Assembly: GCF_002116905.1 (NCBI RefSeq)
Contig: NZ_CP015118.1
Coordinates: 1,302,001-1,366,000 of the forward strand
DNA: 64,000 nt
Source of the DNA: Piscinibacter gummiphilus
GTDB lineage: Bacteria; Pseudomonadota; Gammaproteobacteria; Burkholderiales; Burkholderiaceae_C
Direction of reading: 5' to 3'
Made by a program: the position numbers and the translations under genes. Below, in pieces: positions 45,287-53,540 of this stretch (position 1 is the first letter of the stretch; each line of letters begins with the position of its first letter). The notes under the pieces were generated by a model, which saw only the letters and a list, made by a program, of their open reading frames with translations, was not told the DNA's origin and made no database searches.

Positions 45287-45937
45287 ATGATCACGATCCC
45301 CGCGCAGCCGGACCCCTTCCGCTTCGACCCGCGCCGCACCGCGCTCGTGATGATCGACATGCAGCGCGACTTCATCGAACCCGGCGGCTTCGGCGCCACG
45401 CTGGGCAACGACGTGTCGCTGCTGGCGCCCGTGGTGGACGCCGCGGCCGCCCTCGTGGCGTGGTGCCGCGCGTTGGGCATCTGGGTCATCCACACGAAGG
45501 AATGCCACCGCCCCGACCTGTCGGACTGCCCGCCCGCCAAGCTGCGCCGTGGCAAGCCGTCGCTGCGCATCGGCGACCCGGGTGTGATGGGCCGCATCCT
45601 GATCGACGGGGAACCGGGCGCGGACTTCGTGCCGGCGCTGGCCCCCGCACCAGGGGACCTCGTGATCGCGAAACCGGGCAAGGGCGCCTTCTACGCGACG
45701 GTGCTGGAGGACGAGTTGAAGGCCCGCCACATCACGCACCTGATCTTCGGTGGCGTGACCACCGAGGTGTGCGTGCAGACGACGATGCGCGAGGCCAACG
45801 ATCGGGGCTTCGAGTGCGCGATCGTCGAGGAGGCCACGGGCTCCTACTTCCCCGAGTTCAAGGACTCGGCGTTGGCGATGATCCGGGCGCAGGGCGGCAT
45901 CGTGGGGTGGACGATGAAGCTGGCGGACATGCCGTGA
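45287..45937 (+). CDS. second isochorismatase-family cysteine hydrolase
   Basis: About 216 residues, paralogous to the BiuH-like protein (both have the pattern HRPDLSD or HKPDLSD and CGRIL or MGRIL). Triad Asp24 (MIDMQRDF), Lys129 (IAKPGKGAF), Cys162 (TTEVCVQTT) is intact. An in-frame TTG at 45263 overlaps the ATPase stop (TTGA) and may be the true start. It is the last gene of the operon. A different C-terminal half (GSYFPEFKDSALAMIR) suggests another substrate from the BiuH-like enzyme. Confidence 0.85.
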   Translation: MITIPAQPDPFRFDPRRTALVMIDMQRDFIEPGGFGATLGNDVSLLAPVVDAAAALVAWCRALGIWVIHTKECHRPDLSDCPPAKLRRGKPSLRIGDPGVMGRILIDGEPGADFVPALAPAPGDLVIAKPGKGAFYATVLEDELKARHITHLIFGGVTTEVCVQTTMREANDRGFECAIVEEATGSYFPEFKDSALAMIRAQGGIVGWTMKLADMP

Positions 45938-45942
45938 CGGCG

Positions 45943-46022
45943 GTCACCCCGGCAGACGCCGGGGCCCACCGTCACGCCGGTGCGTCACGGCCGCAGTGGA
46001 TCCCGGCGTTCGCCGGGATGAC
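45943..46022. repeat. REP-like paired inverted repeat, copy 3
   Basis: Arms at 45943-45968 (GTCACCCCGGCAGACGCCGG core) and 45997-46022 (ATCCCGGCGTTCGCCGGGAT core) face each other. It lies between the convergent ends of the importer operon and the cache-like gene, a position typical for such elements. Confidence 0.75.
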
Positions 46023-46037
46023 CGCGCTCCCGGGCGG

Positions 46038-46487
46038 TCACTTGTAGTACCCGACCGCACACACCTGGTCACCCACCTTGGTGACGTAGCTCACCTTCGG
46101 CGACGGCGCCGAAGCGCCCGGCTTCGGCCACACGTATTCCACCTCGCTGATCTCGCCTTCCTTGGCCGAGTCGTACAGGCGCGTGCCGACGGGTTCGCCG
46201 TCGCTGCCCTTCAGGTCCTTCATGCTCTTGCCCGTGAGCGTGGGGTGGGCGGTGAACGTGCCGTCGGCGCCGCCGCAGAACGGGTACAGGTCGCGGTCGC
46301 GGAAGCCGTTCTCGCCCTTGGTGAACTGGCTGAGGGCCTTGGCCTTGTCGGCCTTCAGGGCGACGACGGCCTTCTGGAGCATCGACTTCGCCTCGGCGGC
46401 GGAGCCCTGTGCCGCCGCGAAGGCGGCACTGGAACCCAGCGTGACGGCGGCGGCGGCAAATGCGGAAACCATCCAGGTATTCTTCAT
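46038..46487 (-). CDS. exported single-cache-like protein
   Basis: A 149-residue protein with a signal peptide (about 1-25, ending AAFAA/A). The pattern LQKAVVALKADKAKALSQFTKGENGFRDRDLYPF, then GTFTAHP, matches small cache-domain proteins that sense ligands in the periplasm. Two cysteines (FCGG and VCAVGYYK) may pair. It stands alone with a gene-free stretch upstream. Ligand and partner unknown. Confidence 0.82.
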   Translation of the reverse strand: MKNTWMVSAFAAAAVTLGSSAAFAAAQGSAAEAKSMLQKAVVALKADKAKALSQFTKGENGFRDRDLYPFCGGADGTFTAHPTLTGKSMKDLKGSDGEPVGTRLYDSAKEGEISEVEYVWPKPGASAPSPKVSYVTKVGDQVCAVGYYK

Positions 46488-46785
46488 GGGATATTCCTTG
46501 TCTCGATTTATTGATAGGGATTCGGCAGCCGTGTTTCGGAAATGATCGTGTCGGGAAATTTCCTTTGAATTCAGTGACTTGCAGGCTCGTGACCCTCACC
46601 GAACGGCGCTGCGGATCCTACGGGTGAAACTCGCGCTGCGGCGCAGCATTTGCCCTGGGAAACAACTGAAACCCTGCGACACCAAACCCCGTCCGCTAGG
46701 GGTTGTCATTCCCCGATGAGGGACTTGGCCACAGGCATGCGGCATGATCGGCCGCATCCGACAACCGACCCGGGAGCACCCCACG
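46488..46785. other. gene-free interval between the cache-like and MgtC genes
   Basis: Divergent promoter region of about 300 bp, AT-richer near 46500-46570. I see no gene and no clear operator. Confidence 0.4.
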
Positions 46786-47298
46786 ATGGCCTCAGGCTGG
46801 AATGCCGTCACCGACACGCTGGTGGCCGAGTTCTCCGACATCCCCGACCTCGAAGGGCTCACGCGCCTCGTGGTGCGGCTGCTGCTGGCCGCGTTGCTGG
46901 GGGCGCTGCTGGGCTACGAGCGCGGGCAGAAGGGCAAGTCGGCGGGCGTGCGCACGCACATGCTCGTGGCGAGTGGCTCGGCGCTGTTCGTGCTGGTGCC
47001 GTTCCAGTCCGGCGTGCAGCCGGCCGACATGACCCGGGTGATCCAGGGCCTCGTGGCCGGCATCGGTTTCCTCGGTGCAGGCACGATCTGGAAGGGCGAC
47101 AGCACGTCGCACGTGAAGGGACTCACCACGGCGGCCGGCATCTGGTTCACCGCGGCGATCGGCGTGGCGGCCGGGCTCGGGCGCGAGGTGACCGCCATCC
47201 TGGCGACGCTGCTCGCGCTGTTCATCCTGTTCCTGCTGCCGCTGATCTTCCCGAACCTCGAGCGCCCGTCGGAGAACGGGTCGACGCACGAACCCTAG
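46786..47298 (+). CDS. MgtC/SapB family membrane protein
   Basis: A 170-residue inner-membrane protein with four to five helices. The signature LLLAALLGALLGYERGQKGK followed by AGVRTHMLVASGSALF, then GIGFLGAGTIWK, is MgtC/SapB. GGGAG lies 9 bp before ATG 46786; an upstream ATG at 46744 is possible. Roles in related bacteria include magnesium or acid stress adaptation; here unknown. Its stop shares a CTAG with the convergent kinase gene. Confidence 0.9.
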   Translation: MASGWNAVTDTLVAEFSDIPDLEGLTRLVVRLLLAALLGALLGYERGQKGKSAGVRTHMLVASGSALFVLVPFQSGVQPADMTRVIQGLVAGIGFLGAGTIWKGDSTSHVKGLTTAAGIWFTAAIGVAAGLGREVTAILATLLALFILFLLPLIFPNLERPSENGSTHEP

Positions 47299-48740
47299 GC
47301 GGTCTTGCGCCGCAGGGCCTTGAGCAGCTGGTCCCGCTCTGCGCCCTCGCTCGCGTGTTCGGCGAGCATCTGGAAGAACTGTTCCTGCGTGGGCGCCTTG
47401 GCCGAGGCCTTCTTGACCACGATGGCCGCGATGGGGCCGATGTGGCTCGTGAGCACCTTCAAGCCGTGGGCCACGTCGTCCGGGGCCACGGGCTGGCCCT
47501 GCGTGCCGCCCACGGTGGCGGGCTTCGGGGTGGGCGTGGGGCCCGTGCGCACGGTGGCTCCGCCGGTGGAGGCGTGCGTGCGCTGCACACCCGACGTGGC
47601 GATCTTCGTCAGGAAGGTCTGCCGGTCGCGTTCGTCGGGCAGGTGGGTGGTGAGGGCGCTGGTCAGCGCGTTCAGGTCGCCCGCGGTCTTGGCGGCCATG
47701 CGCACCAGCACCTTGGCGACCGGGCCGACGAAACCGGCGAGGGTCTGCTCGACGCGGGCCAGCTCGTCGGCGTTCCAGCCGGGCGGCACGGTGGCGGAAT
47801 GCAGCGCCGGCACGGGCATCGTGGCCATCTCGCCGGACGACGGGCTGCCGGCGTAGGCCGACGAGGCCTGGCCGTGCACGACGATGACCGTGGTCTGCGC
47901 CTCGGCCTCGGGAATGGCCTGCACGCGCTTCTCGAGCGCGGAGCGGAACTGCGCGGCGCTCTCGAAGCGGGCGAGCTTGTCCTTCGCGAGGGCCTTGGCG
48001 ACGATGGTGTCGTAGAACACCGGCCGCATCGTGCCGAGCATCTGGCTGGGCGGCGTGGGGTCCTTGTGGAGGATCTGGTACATCACCGATTCGACCGACC
48101 CGCGGAAGGGCTGCTCGCCGGCGAGCATGCGGTACAGCAGCACGCCGGCGGCGAAGAGGTCGACGCGGTGGTCCACCTGGTCGCCGCGGTACTGCTCGGG
48201 CGCCATGTAGCCCGGCGTGCCGATGGTGGAGGTGACCTGGGTCAGCGCCACCGACTCGATGCGCGCGATGCCGAAGTCGGTGATCTTCAGCTGGCCGGTG
48301 GAGGTGATCAGGATGTTGGCGGGCTTGATGTCGCGGTGCCACACGCCATGGTGGTGGGCGACGTCCAGCGCGGCCAGCAGCTGGTCCATGATGCGCAGCA
48401 CGTCGGGCTCGGGCAGCACCGGGTTCGCATCGAGGATCTGCGACAGCGTGCGGCCCTGCACCAGCTCCATCGCGATGAAGGCGGTGTTGTCGTCCTCGCC
48501 GTATTCGTAGATGGCGACGATGCCGGGGTGCAGCAGGCGGCCCACGGCCTGGGCTTCGTTGCGGAAGCGTGCCGTGGCCGAGGTGCCCGACGGGTCGTCG
48601 CCGATCAGCTGCTTGTGGATCGTCTTGATGGCCACCGGCCGCTGGATGATCGGGTCGTAGCCCTTGTAGACGACGCCCATGGCCCCTTCGCCGAGCACGC
48701 CGGTGATCGGGTACTTGCCGAGTTTTTCGGGGTGTTTCAT
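47295..48740 (-). CDS. bacterial serine/threonine protein kinase with duplicated C-terminal module
   Basis: A 481-residue Hanks-type kinase. The catalytic domain (10-270) has GEGAMGVVYKG, Lys39 (VAIK), Asp137 (HRDIKPAN) and Asp155 (DFG), so it should be active. No membrane helix is seen. The C-terminal part carries two similar segments of about 55 residues, around FVGPVAKVLVRMAAKTA and HIGPIAAIVVKKASAKA, perhaps a binding module. It is the last gene of a minus-strand group with a haem HAMP sensor and a FecR-like protein. Confidence 0.93.
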   Translation of the reverse strand: MKHPEKLGKYPITGVLGEGAMGVVYKGYDPIIQRPVAIKTIHKQLIGDDPSGTSATARFRNEAQAVGRLLHPGIVAIYEYGEDDNTAFIAMELVQGRTLSQILDANPVLPEPDVLRIMDQLLAALDVAHHHGVWHRDIKPANILITSTGQLKITDFGIARIESVALTQVTSTIGTPGYMAPEQYRGDQVDHRVDLFAAGVLLYRMLAGEQPFRGSVESVMYQILHKDPTPPSQMLGTMRPVFYDTIVAKALAKDKLARFESAAQFRSALEKRVQAIPEAEAQTTVIVVHGQASSAYAGSPSSGEMATMPVPALHSATVPPGWNADELARVEQTLAGFVGPVAKVLVRMAAKTAGDLNALTSALTTHLPDERDRQTFLTKIATSGVQRTHASTGGATVRTGPTPTPKPATVGGTQGQPVAPDDVAHGLKVLTSHIGPIAAIVVKKASAKAPTQEQFFQMLAEHASEGAERDQLLKALRRKTA

Positions 48741-48773
48741 CGACGCCGTCTAGCCAGGGGGTTGTGCCAAGGA

Positions 48774-49646
48774 TCAGGTGTCCAGCATTTTCATCGCATG
48801 GACGAGGCTCTTGCGCATGCGGGCGAACGATTCGGACAACACGCCAATTTCATCACGCGAGCGTGCCTTGAACTCGGGGGCGTCGAGTTCGCCCAGGCTC
48901 ACGCGGTCGGCGAGCTTCGACAGGTGGCTCACCGGCCGGATCACGAGCTGCCACAGCATCAGGTTGAGCGCCACGCCGATGGCGAGGAACACCGCGGCCA
49001 GCAGGCCCATCACCACGACGAAGGCGCGGTCGGCGCGCTGCAGCGGCACGGACATCGGCACGGACACCACCTGCGCGCCGAGCGGCTCGTTGAGCACCCA
49101 GCCGAAGCCGTTGGCCGGGCCGTACTTCTCGACCAGTGGGGCCGGGGCGGCGTCCACCGTGCTGTGGCAGCGCAGGCAGTTCGGGTTCGTCAGCTTGATG
49201 GGGCGGGCGATGTAGAGCGAGCGGCCGGACGGCGTGTCGCGCTGGCCGATGAACTCGGTGCGCTCCGGGTCCTGCTTGAACTGCATGATCACGTCCTCTT
49301 CCCAGTCCTGGGCGCGGTCGCGCGGGTTCGTGGGGTTCAGCATGGCCGCCTTGTACGCGTACTCGGGGTGGGCCTTGCGCAGCGCGTTGAGCACCTCGGT
49401 GGACGAGTAGGCCGGCACCGACTGCGGCAGGAACGTGTACTTCATCTGCGTCTCGAGCAGCGGGGCCACCTGGTTGGCCGTGTACGAGCTGACGGCCATC
49501 GCGTTTTCCATCAGCAGCCGGGCGCGGTCGAGCACTTCCTCGTGGGCGCCGTCCTGCAGCAGCTTGCGCGCGATGGTGCCGGACGCGGCCAGGCCGAGCA
49601 CGAACACGAGCAGGAACACCAGGTTGAATTTGAGGAGCAGTTTCAT
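48774..49646 (-). CDS. c-type-haem sensor with HAMP domain (DUF3365)
   Basis: A 290-residue membrane protein. An N-terminal helix (7-25) is followed by a periplasmic DUF3365/Tll0287-like domain carrying CLRCH (Cys157, Cys160, His161), a c-type haem site. A second helix lies at about 208-235 and is followed by a HAMP-like segment (VIRPVSHLSKLADRVSLGE). It ends soon after, so no output domain is attached. It lies between fecR-like and kinase genes, and the kinase is the likely partner (inference). Confidence 0.88.
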   Translation of the reverse strand: MKLLLKFNLVFLLVFVLGLAASGTIARKLLQDGAHEEVLDRARLLMENAMAVSSYTANQVAPLLETQMKYTFLPQSVPAYSSTEVLNALRKAHPEYAYKAAMLNPTNPRDRAQDWEEDVIMQFKQDPERTEFIGQRDTPSGRSLYIARPIKLTNPNCLRCHSTVDAAPAPLVEKYGPANGFGWVLNEPLGAQVVSVPMSVPLQRADRAFVVVMGLLAAVFLAIGVALNLMLWQLVIRPVSHLSKLADRVSLGELDAPEFKARSRDEIGVLSESFARMRKSLVHAMKMLDT

Positions 49647-49684
49647 GGGGCTTGGGCGGCTGGCAGGCGATGGAGGAGCGGCAG

Positions 49685-50551
49685 TCAGCGGACTGCCGAT
49701 GCTGGCGGCTTGGGACGGTACTTCTCGGGGAACAGCGTGCGGTCCCACTCGGGGTGGGCGGCCATGTCGGCGACGAGGCCGGCACGGATGTCGGGCCGCT
49801 TGGCGAGGGTGCGCCAGCGGGTCACGAAGAGGGGGCGCAGCACCGGCTCGGCGTCGATCCACGGCTGCAGGTCGGCATAGGACGGTTCGGCCGCGGGCTT
49901 CGGGGCCGTGTCGCGGCCCTTGAACATGTCGAGGCGCGCGGGCAGCGTGTCGAGGAAGGCCTTCGGCAGCGACTGGATGAAGGCGCCGGTGGGCCGGCCC
50001 GTGACCTGCGCCTTCGCGTTGCCGGTGCGGGCGTAGAACTGGCCGGCCTTGAGCGTCAGCGGCTGCTGCGGCTTGAAGTCCTGGCGCTCGACGACGGTGG
50101 CGGCGCCCGATTCGGTGAACAGCGCCGTCTGCTCGCCCGATGTGGACAGCACGACGCCCTTGGCCACGGCCGAGAGTTCGAGCGACGGGGCGGCGAGCAC
50201 GGTGTCACCGGCGGGGAAGGTGGACGGCACGGTGAGCTTGACCGCACCGGTGAGCAGGTAGATCTGGGGCGTGGACTTGCCCGCCTTCGGCGACAGCATC
50301 AGCCGGGTGTCCGGCGCCAGGTCGGCGACGATGCCGTTGGCGAACTCGAGGCGCACGAAACGGCCCTTCGCGCCGGTGTGCACGATGTCGTCCTTCTGCA
50401 GGCGCACGCCTTCGGCGAGGCCGAACGCCGCCGTGTCGCGGAGCAGCGCCGCATCACCGTCGACGATGGTGACGGTCGCAACGGGCGACGCGGCGAACAC
50501 CACGCCGGGCAGGGCCGCGAGCGCCAGGGCGCGCAGCGCAAGTTTCCACAT
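49685..50551 (-). CDS. FecR-domain exported protein
   Basis: A 288-residue protein with a signal peptide (about 1-21, ending VVFA/A). Residues 30-130 form a FecR-like domain (VQ-rich pattern GVRLQKDDIVHTGAKGRFVR, LEFANGIVADL). The C-terminal part is less clear (WIDAEPVLRPLFVTRWRTLAKRPDIRAG). GGAG lies before ATG 50551. It is the first gene of the FecR-haem sensor-kinase group, which suggests a periplasmic sensing role. Confidence 0.87.
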   Translation of the reverse strand: MWKLALRALALAALPGVVFAASPVATVTIVDGDAALLRDTAAFGLAEGVRLQKDDIVHTGAKGRFVRLEFANGIVADLAPDTRLMLSPKAGKSTPQIYLLTGAVKLTVPSTFPAGDTVLAAPSLELSAVAKGVVLSTSGEQTALFTESGAATVVERQDFKPQQPLTLKAGQFYARTGNAKAQVTGRPTGAFIQSLPKAFLDTLPARLDMFKGRDTAPKPAAEPSYADLQPWIDAEPVLRPLFVTRWRTLAKRPDIRAGLVADMAAHPEWDRTLFPEKYRPKPPASAVR

Positions 50552-50767
50552 CGAGTTCTCCAGGAGACGTGTCGTACCGGGTGGAGCGCGGGCTCCTGGG
50601 GACGCGGCAGGGCGCGACTTTCCGGCGAAGTCGGTGAAGCATATCGCCGCGCGGGTGAAATATCGATGGCCGAAGGTCACCGGAGGCGGGCGGAAACGGT
50701 TCCTCTCCGTGACACATCGCACGGTTCCCGCCATGCTGTCGTTACCGGACCCGGCCGATGCGGCGGC

Positions 50768-51484
50768 TCAGAGGGTGCCCTCGGCCGGACGGGCGCTGTG
50801 CAGCTTGTGGATGGTGATCTTGCGCACCTCGGCCTTGCTGGCCTCGATGTGGGTGCGCAGCAGCAGTTTCGCGGGGTCGGCGCGGCGGGCGAGCACGGCC
50901 TTCAGCACCTTCGCGTGTTCGTCATAGGTGGCGGCGATGCGGGGGGGCTGCGTGAAGTCGAGCCGGCGCACGATGCGGATGCCGTCGGTCACGTCGGCAT
51001 GCACCCGGGCCATCTCGGCGTTGCCGGCCGCGCGCACCAGTGCGGCGTGGAAGGCCTCGTCGAGGGTGGCGACCTCGGTGGTGTCGGTCAGGCGGTCGCG
51101 TTCGGGCACCAGCCACACGGCCTTCAGCTCGGACAGGTCGGGCATCGGGTCGGCGGCGCAGAGCCGGTCGATGGCGCTGCATTCGAGCACCACGCGCAGG
51201 TCGTACAGGTCTTCCAGCTTGCGGAAGTCGAACGGGGCCACGCTCCAGCCGCTGCGGAACGCCACCTTCACGTACGACTCGAGTTCGAGGCGGAACAGCG
51301 CCTCGCGCACCGGCGTGCGCGACATGCCCAGCCGTTCGGCCATGTCGCTTTCGGTGAAACCCTCGCCGGGCAGCAGCACGAAGTCGAAGATGGCGGTCTT
51401 GATGCGGCGGTACGCCACCTCGGACCGGGTGAGGTCGCGAGGATTGGGTTCGGGCGGACGCTTGGCCTGGACCGGCGGTTTCAT
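50768..51484 (-). CDS. GntR/FCD transcriptional regulator of the atz-like operon
   Basis: A 238-residue regulator of the FadR/VanR (FCD) subfamily. The winged HTH (RSEVAYRRIKTAIFDFVLLP, SDMAERLGMSRTPVREAL) is followed by an FCD ligand domain (LRVVLECSAIDRL). It is the last gene of the operon and overlaps atzH by four bases (ATGA). A 12-bp palindromic motif at 58060-58071, and again at 38784-38795, is a plausible binding site. I infer that it controls both nitrogen operons. Confidence 0.9.
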   Translation of the reverse strand: MKPPVQAKRPPEPNPRDLTRSEVAYRRIKTAIFDFVLLPGEGFTESDMAERLGMSRTPVREALFRLELESYVKVAFRSGWSVAPFDFRKLEDLYDLRVVLECSAIDRLCAADPMPDLSELKAVWLVPERDRLTDTTEVATLDEAFHAALVRAAGNAEMARVHADVTDGIRIVRRLDFTQPPRIAATYDEHAKVLKAVLARRADPAKLLLRTHIEASKAEVRKITIHKLHSARPAEGTL

Positions 51485-51858
51485 CCCATCAAGCTTACAT
51501 GCGCGGAGACCACGCGCCAGCCCTCCGGCGTGCGTACCCACGCTTGCGACTGCCGGCCGATGCGCGTGGAGCCCGCGCGTTCGAACTCGACGTTGGCCAT
51601 CGCGAAGTCGGTGCCGTAGGTGGTGATCTGCCGGCGCAGCAGCGTGCGCTCGAGGCCGGCCGACGGCCGCCCGGCGCGGAAGGCCTGGATGGCCTCGTAG
51701 CCGTAGAGGTTCTCGCCCACGCCGTAGCGCAGCGTGTGGGGGCTGTTCCAGAAGAGTTCGTCGAGCACGGCGACGTCGTTGGTGACGAGGGCGGTCTCGT
51801 AGCGGTCGAAGGCGGCGTTGACCTCGGCCAGCACCTGGGGATCGTTGATGGGTTGCAT
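51481..51858 (-). CDS. atzH: AtzH/HpxZ-like protein
   Basis: A 125-residue NTF2-fold protein of the DUF3225 family. The pattern VNAAFDRYETALVTNDVAVLDELFWNSPHTLRYGVGENLYG identifies AtzH (1-carboxybiuret pathway) and HpxZ (oxalurate pathway) proteins. In AtzH it acts with the AtzEG amidohydrolase. It is followed by gntR with a four-base overlap and preceded by atzE (16 bp). Confidence 0.88.
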   Translation of the reverse strand: MQPINDPQVLAEVNAAFDRYETALVTNDVAVLDELFWNSPHTLRYGVGENLYGYEAIQAFRAGRPSAGLERTLLRRQITTYGTDFAMANVEFERAGSTRIGRQSQAWVRTPEGWRVVSAHVSLMG

Positions 51859-51874
51859 CGGGAGAAGAGGGAAT

Positions 51875-53284
51875 TCAGAAGGTGGCGATGGGCGAATGGG
51901 CGAGGCCGCTGGCCTCGAGCACGCGGGCCGCGCGCAGGGCGAGGTCCTCGCGCCACGGGGCGGCGATCACCTGCACGCCCATCGGCAGGCCGCGCACACC
52001 CTCGGGCCACAGGGGCGCCGCGACGACGGGGCAGCCGGCGAAGGAGATGGGTTGGGTCAGCAGGCCCATCGACGGCCGCGCGGGCAGCCAGCGGCCGTTC
52101 AGTTCGAACTGCTCGGCACCGATGGGCGTGGCCGGCACCGGCGTGGCGGGGGCCAGCAGCACGTCCCAGTCGCGGAAGAGGTCCAGCACCTCGTCGCGGT
52201 AGCGGCGGCGGAAGCGCTGCGCCCGCACGTACCACTCGGCGGGCTGCAGCGCGCCCGCGATGAAGCGGTCGACCGACAGCGGCTCGAATTCGGCGGCGCG
52301 GTCGCGCAGCTGGGGCAGGTGCAGTGCGCCGCCTTCGCTCGCGCTCACCACGAAGGCGGCGACGCGGGCGAGCGCGGCGTCCGGCCAGGTCACGCCTGGC
52401 GTGGCACCCAGCACGCGCGCGGCGTCCTGCACGGCGCGCATCGCGAGCGGGCCCGCGTTGTCCTCGAAGTAGCCGCCCAGCACGCCGATGCGCAGGTCCT
52501 GCACGCCGGCGTCGAGGTGGCCGAAGGTGCTCTGCACGTGGCGCGCATGGCAGGCCGGGTCTTCCGGATCGGGGCCCTGCAGCGCGTCGTACGTGGCCGA
52601 GAGGTCCTCCACCGTGCGGGTGAACGGGCCCAGGTGGTCGAGGCTCGCGACGAACGGGAAGCTGCCGCGTCGCGAGAGGCGCCCGAACGTGGGCTTCAGG
52701 CCCCACACGCCGCACAGCGACGAGGGCACGCGGATGGAGCCGTTGGTGTCCGATCCGAGGGACATGGGCACCTGGCCCGCGGCCACGGCCGCGCCGCAGC
52801 CGCCCGACGAGCCGCCCGCGATGCGGCGCAGGTCGCGCGGGTTGTGGCACGCGCCGTAGTGGCTGTTCTCGGTGGTGAAGCCGTAGGCGAACTCGTCCAT
52901 GTTGAGCGCGCCCACCAGCACGGCACCGGCCGCCTTCAGCCGCTGCACCAGCACCGCGTCGGCGGAGGCCGGCGGTTCGCCGTTGCGCACCCGGCTGCCG
53001 GCGCGGGTGGTGACACCCTCCACGTCGAACAGGTTCTTCACGGCGTAGGGCATGCCGGCCAGCGGCGGCATGGGTTCGCCGCGCGCGCGCCGGGTGTCGA
53101 TGGCCTTCGCCTCGCGCAGCGCGCGCTCGAAGGTGCCGTCGGTGAAGGCGTTGACGCGGGCGTCCGTCACCTCGATGCGGGCGATGCAGTGTTCCAGGGC
53201 TTCCTCGGCCAGCATCGCACCCGAATGGATGCCGCGCACGATGTCGAGTCCGGTCTGCATGTCGATGGTCCGTCCGAGGGTCAT
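51875..53284 (-). CDS. atzE: AtzE-like amidase, 1-carboxybiuret hydrolase subunit
   Basis: A 469-residue amidase-signature enzyme. The triad is Lys83 (GMPYAVKN), the cis-Ser at 159 or 160 (AGGSSGG) and nucleophile Ser183 (SDTNGSIR). The segment TTENSHYGACHNPRD is typical of AtzE/HpxY. It is predicted to cleave 1-carboxybiuret or a related ureide together with AtzG. The start overlaps the atzG stop (ATGA). Neighbouring atzG, atzH and atzF favour the triazine/biuret-type role over the oxalurate one. Confidence 0.88.
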   Translation of the reverse strand: MTLGRTIDMQTGLDIVRGIHSGAMLAEEALEHCIARIEVTDARVNAFTDGTFERALREAKAIDTRRARGEPMPPLAGMPYAVKNLFDVEGVTTRAGSRVRNGEPPASADAVLVQRLKAAGAVLVGALNMDEFAYGFTTENSHYGACHNPRDLRRIAGGSSGGCGAAVAAGQVPMSLGSDTNGSIRVPSSLCGVWGLKPTFGRLSRRGSFPFVASLDHLGPFTRTVEDLSATYDALQGPDPEDPACHARHVQSTFGHLDAGVQDLRIGVLGGYFEDNAGPLAMRAVQDAARVLGATPGVTWPDAALARVAAFVVSASEGGALHLPQLRDRAAEFEPLSVDRFIAGALQPAEWYVRAQRFRRRYRDEVLDLFRDWDVLLAPATPVPATPIGAEQFELNGRWLPARPSMGLLTQPISFAGCPVVAAPLWPEGVRGLPMGVQVIAAPWREDLALRAARVLEASGLAHSPIATF

Positions 53285-53499
53285 GAGTCCGATCCGGGAG
53301 GGAACGGTGCCGGCTTGTAGATCTCGGCCGGTTCCACGTCGACGTCCAGCGGCAGGGCCTGAAGGTCGGCCACCATGTGGCGCGTGCGCTCGAGGTGCAC
53401 GGCCACGCGGGCGATGCGCTCCTCGTCGAGCGGCAGGTTCAGGAATCGCGCCGAGGCCCGGACATAGTCCAGGGTCTCGGGCGGGGGCAGGTCGGGCAT
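53281..53499 (-). CDS. atzG: AtzG-like small subunit (DUF4089)
   Basis: A 72-residue protein. PPPETLDYVRASARFLNLPL and RIARVAVHLERTRHMV match the small DUF4089 proteins that form the AtzEG heteromer. ATG 53499 has AGGA 7 bp upstream and gives the usual size. An upstream ATG at 53544 overlaps the ATPase stop (ATGA) and would give 87 residues. It ends within the start of atzE. Confidence 0.88.
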   Translation of the reverse strand: MPDLPPPETLDYVRASARFLNLPLDEERIARVAVHLERTRHMVADLQALPLDVDVEPAEIYKPAPFPPGSDS

Positions 53500-53540
53500 C
53501 GCGGGTCCTCGTTCTCGTACCGGGGTCATCGGCGCGCCCT

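Noticed and set aside
46744..46785. Upstream ATG at 46744 for the MgtC gene
   Set aside because: The extension lacks family similarity and a ribosome site, while GGGAG precedes ATG 46786.
50768..53499. Oxalurate (hpx) operon reading for the AtzE/G/H-like genes
   Set aside because: HpxW is absent and allophanate hydrolase is present, so the carboxybiuret reading is preferred; the similarity of the families keeps it only as an alternative.
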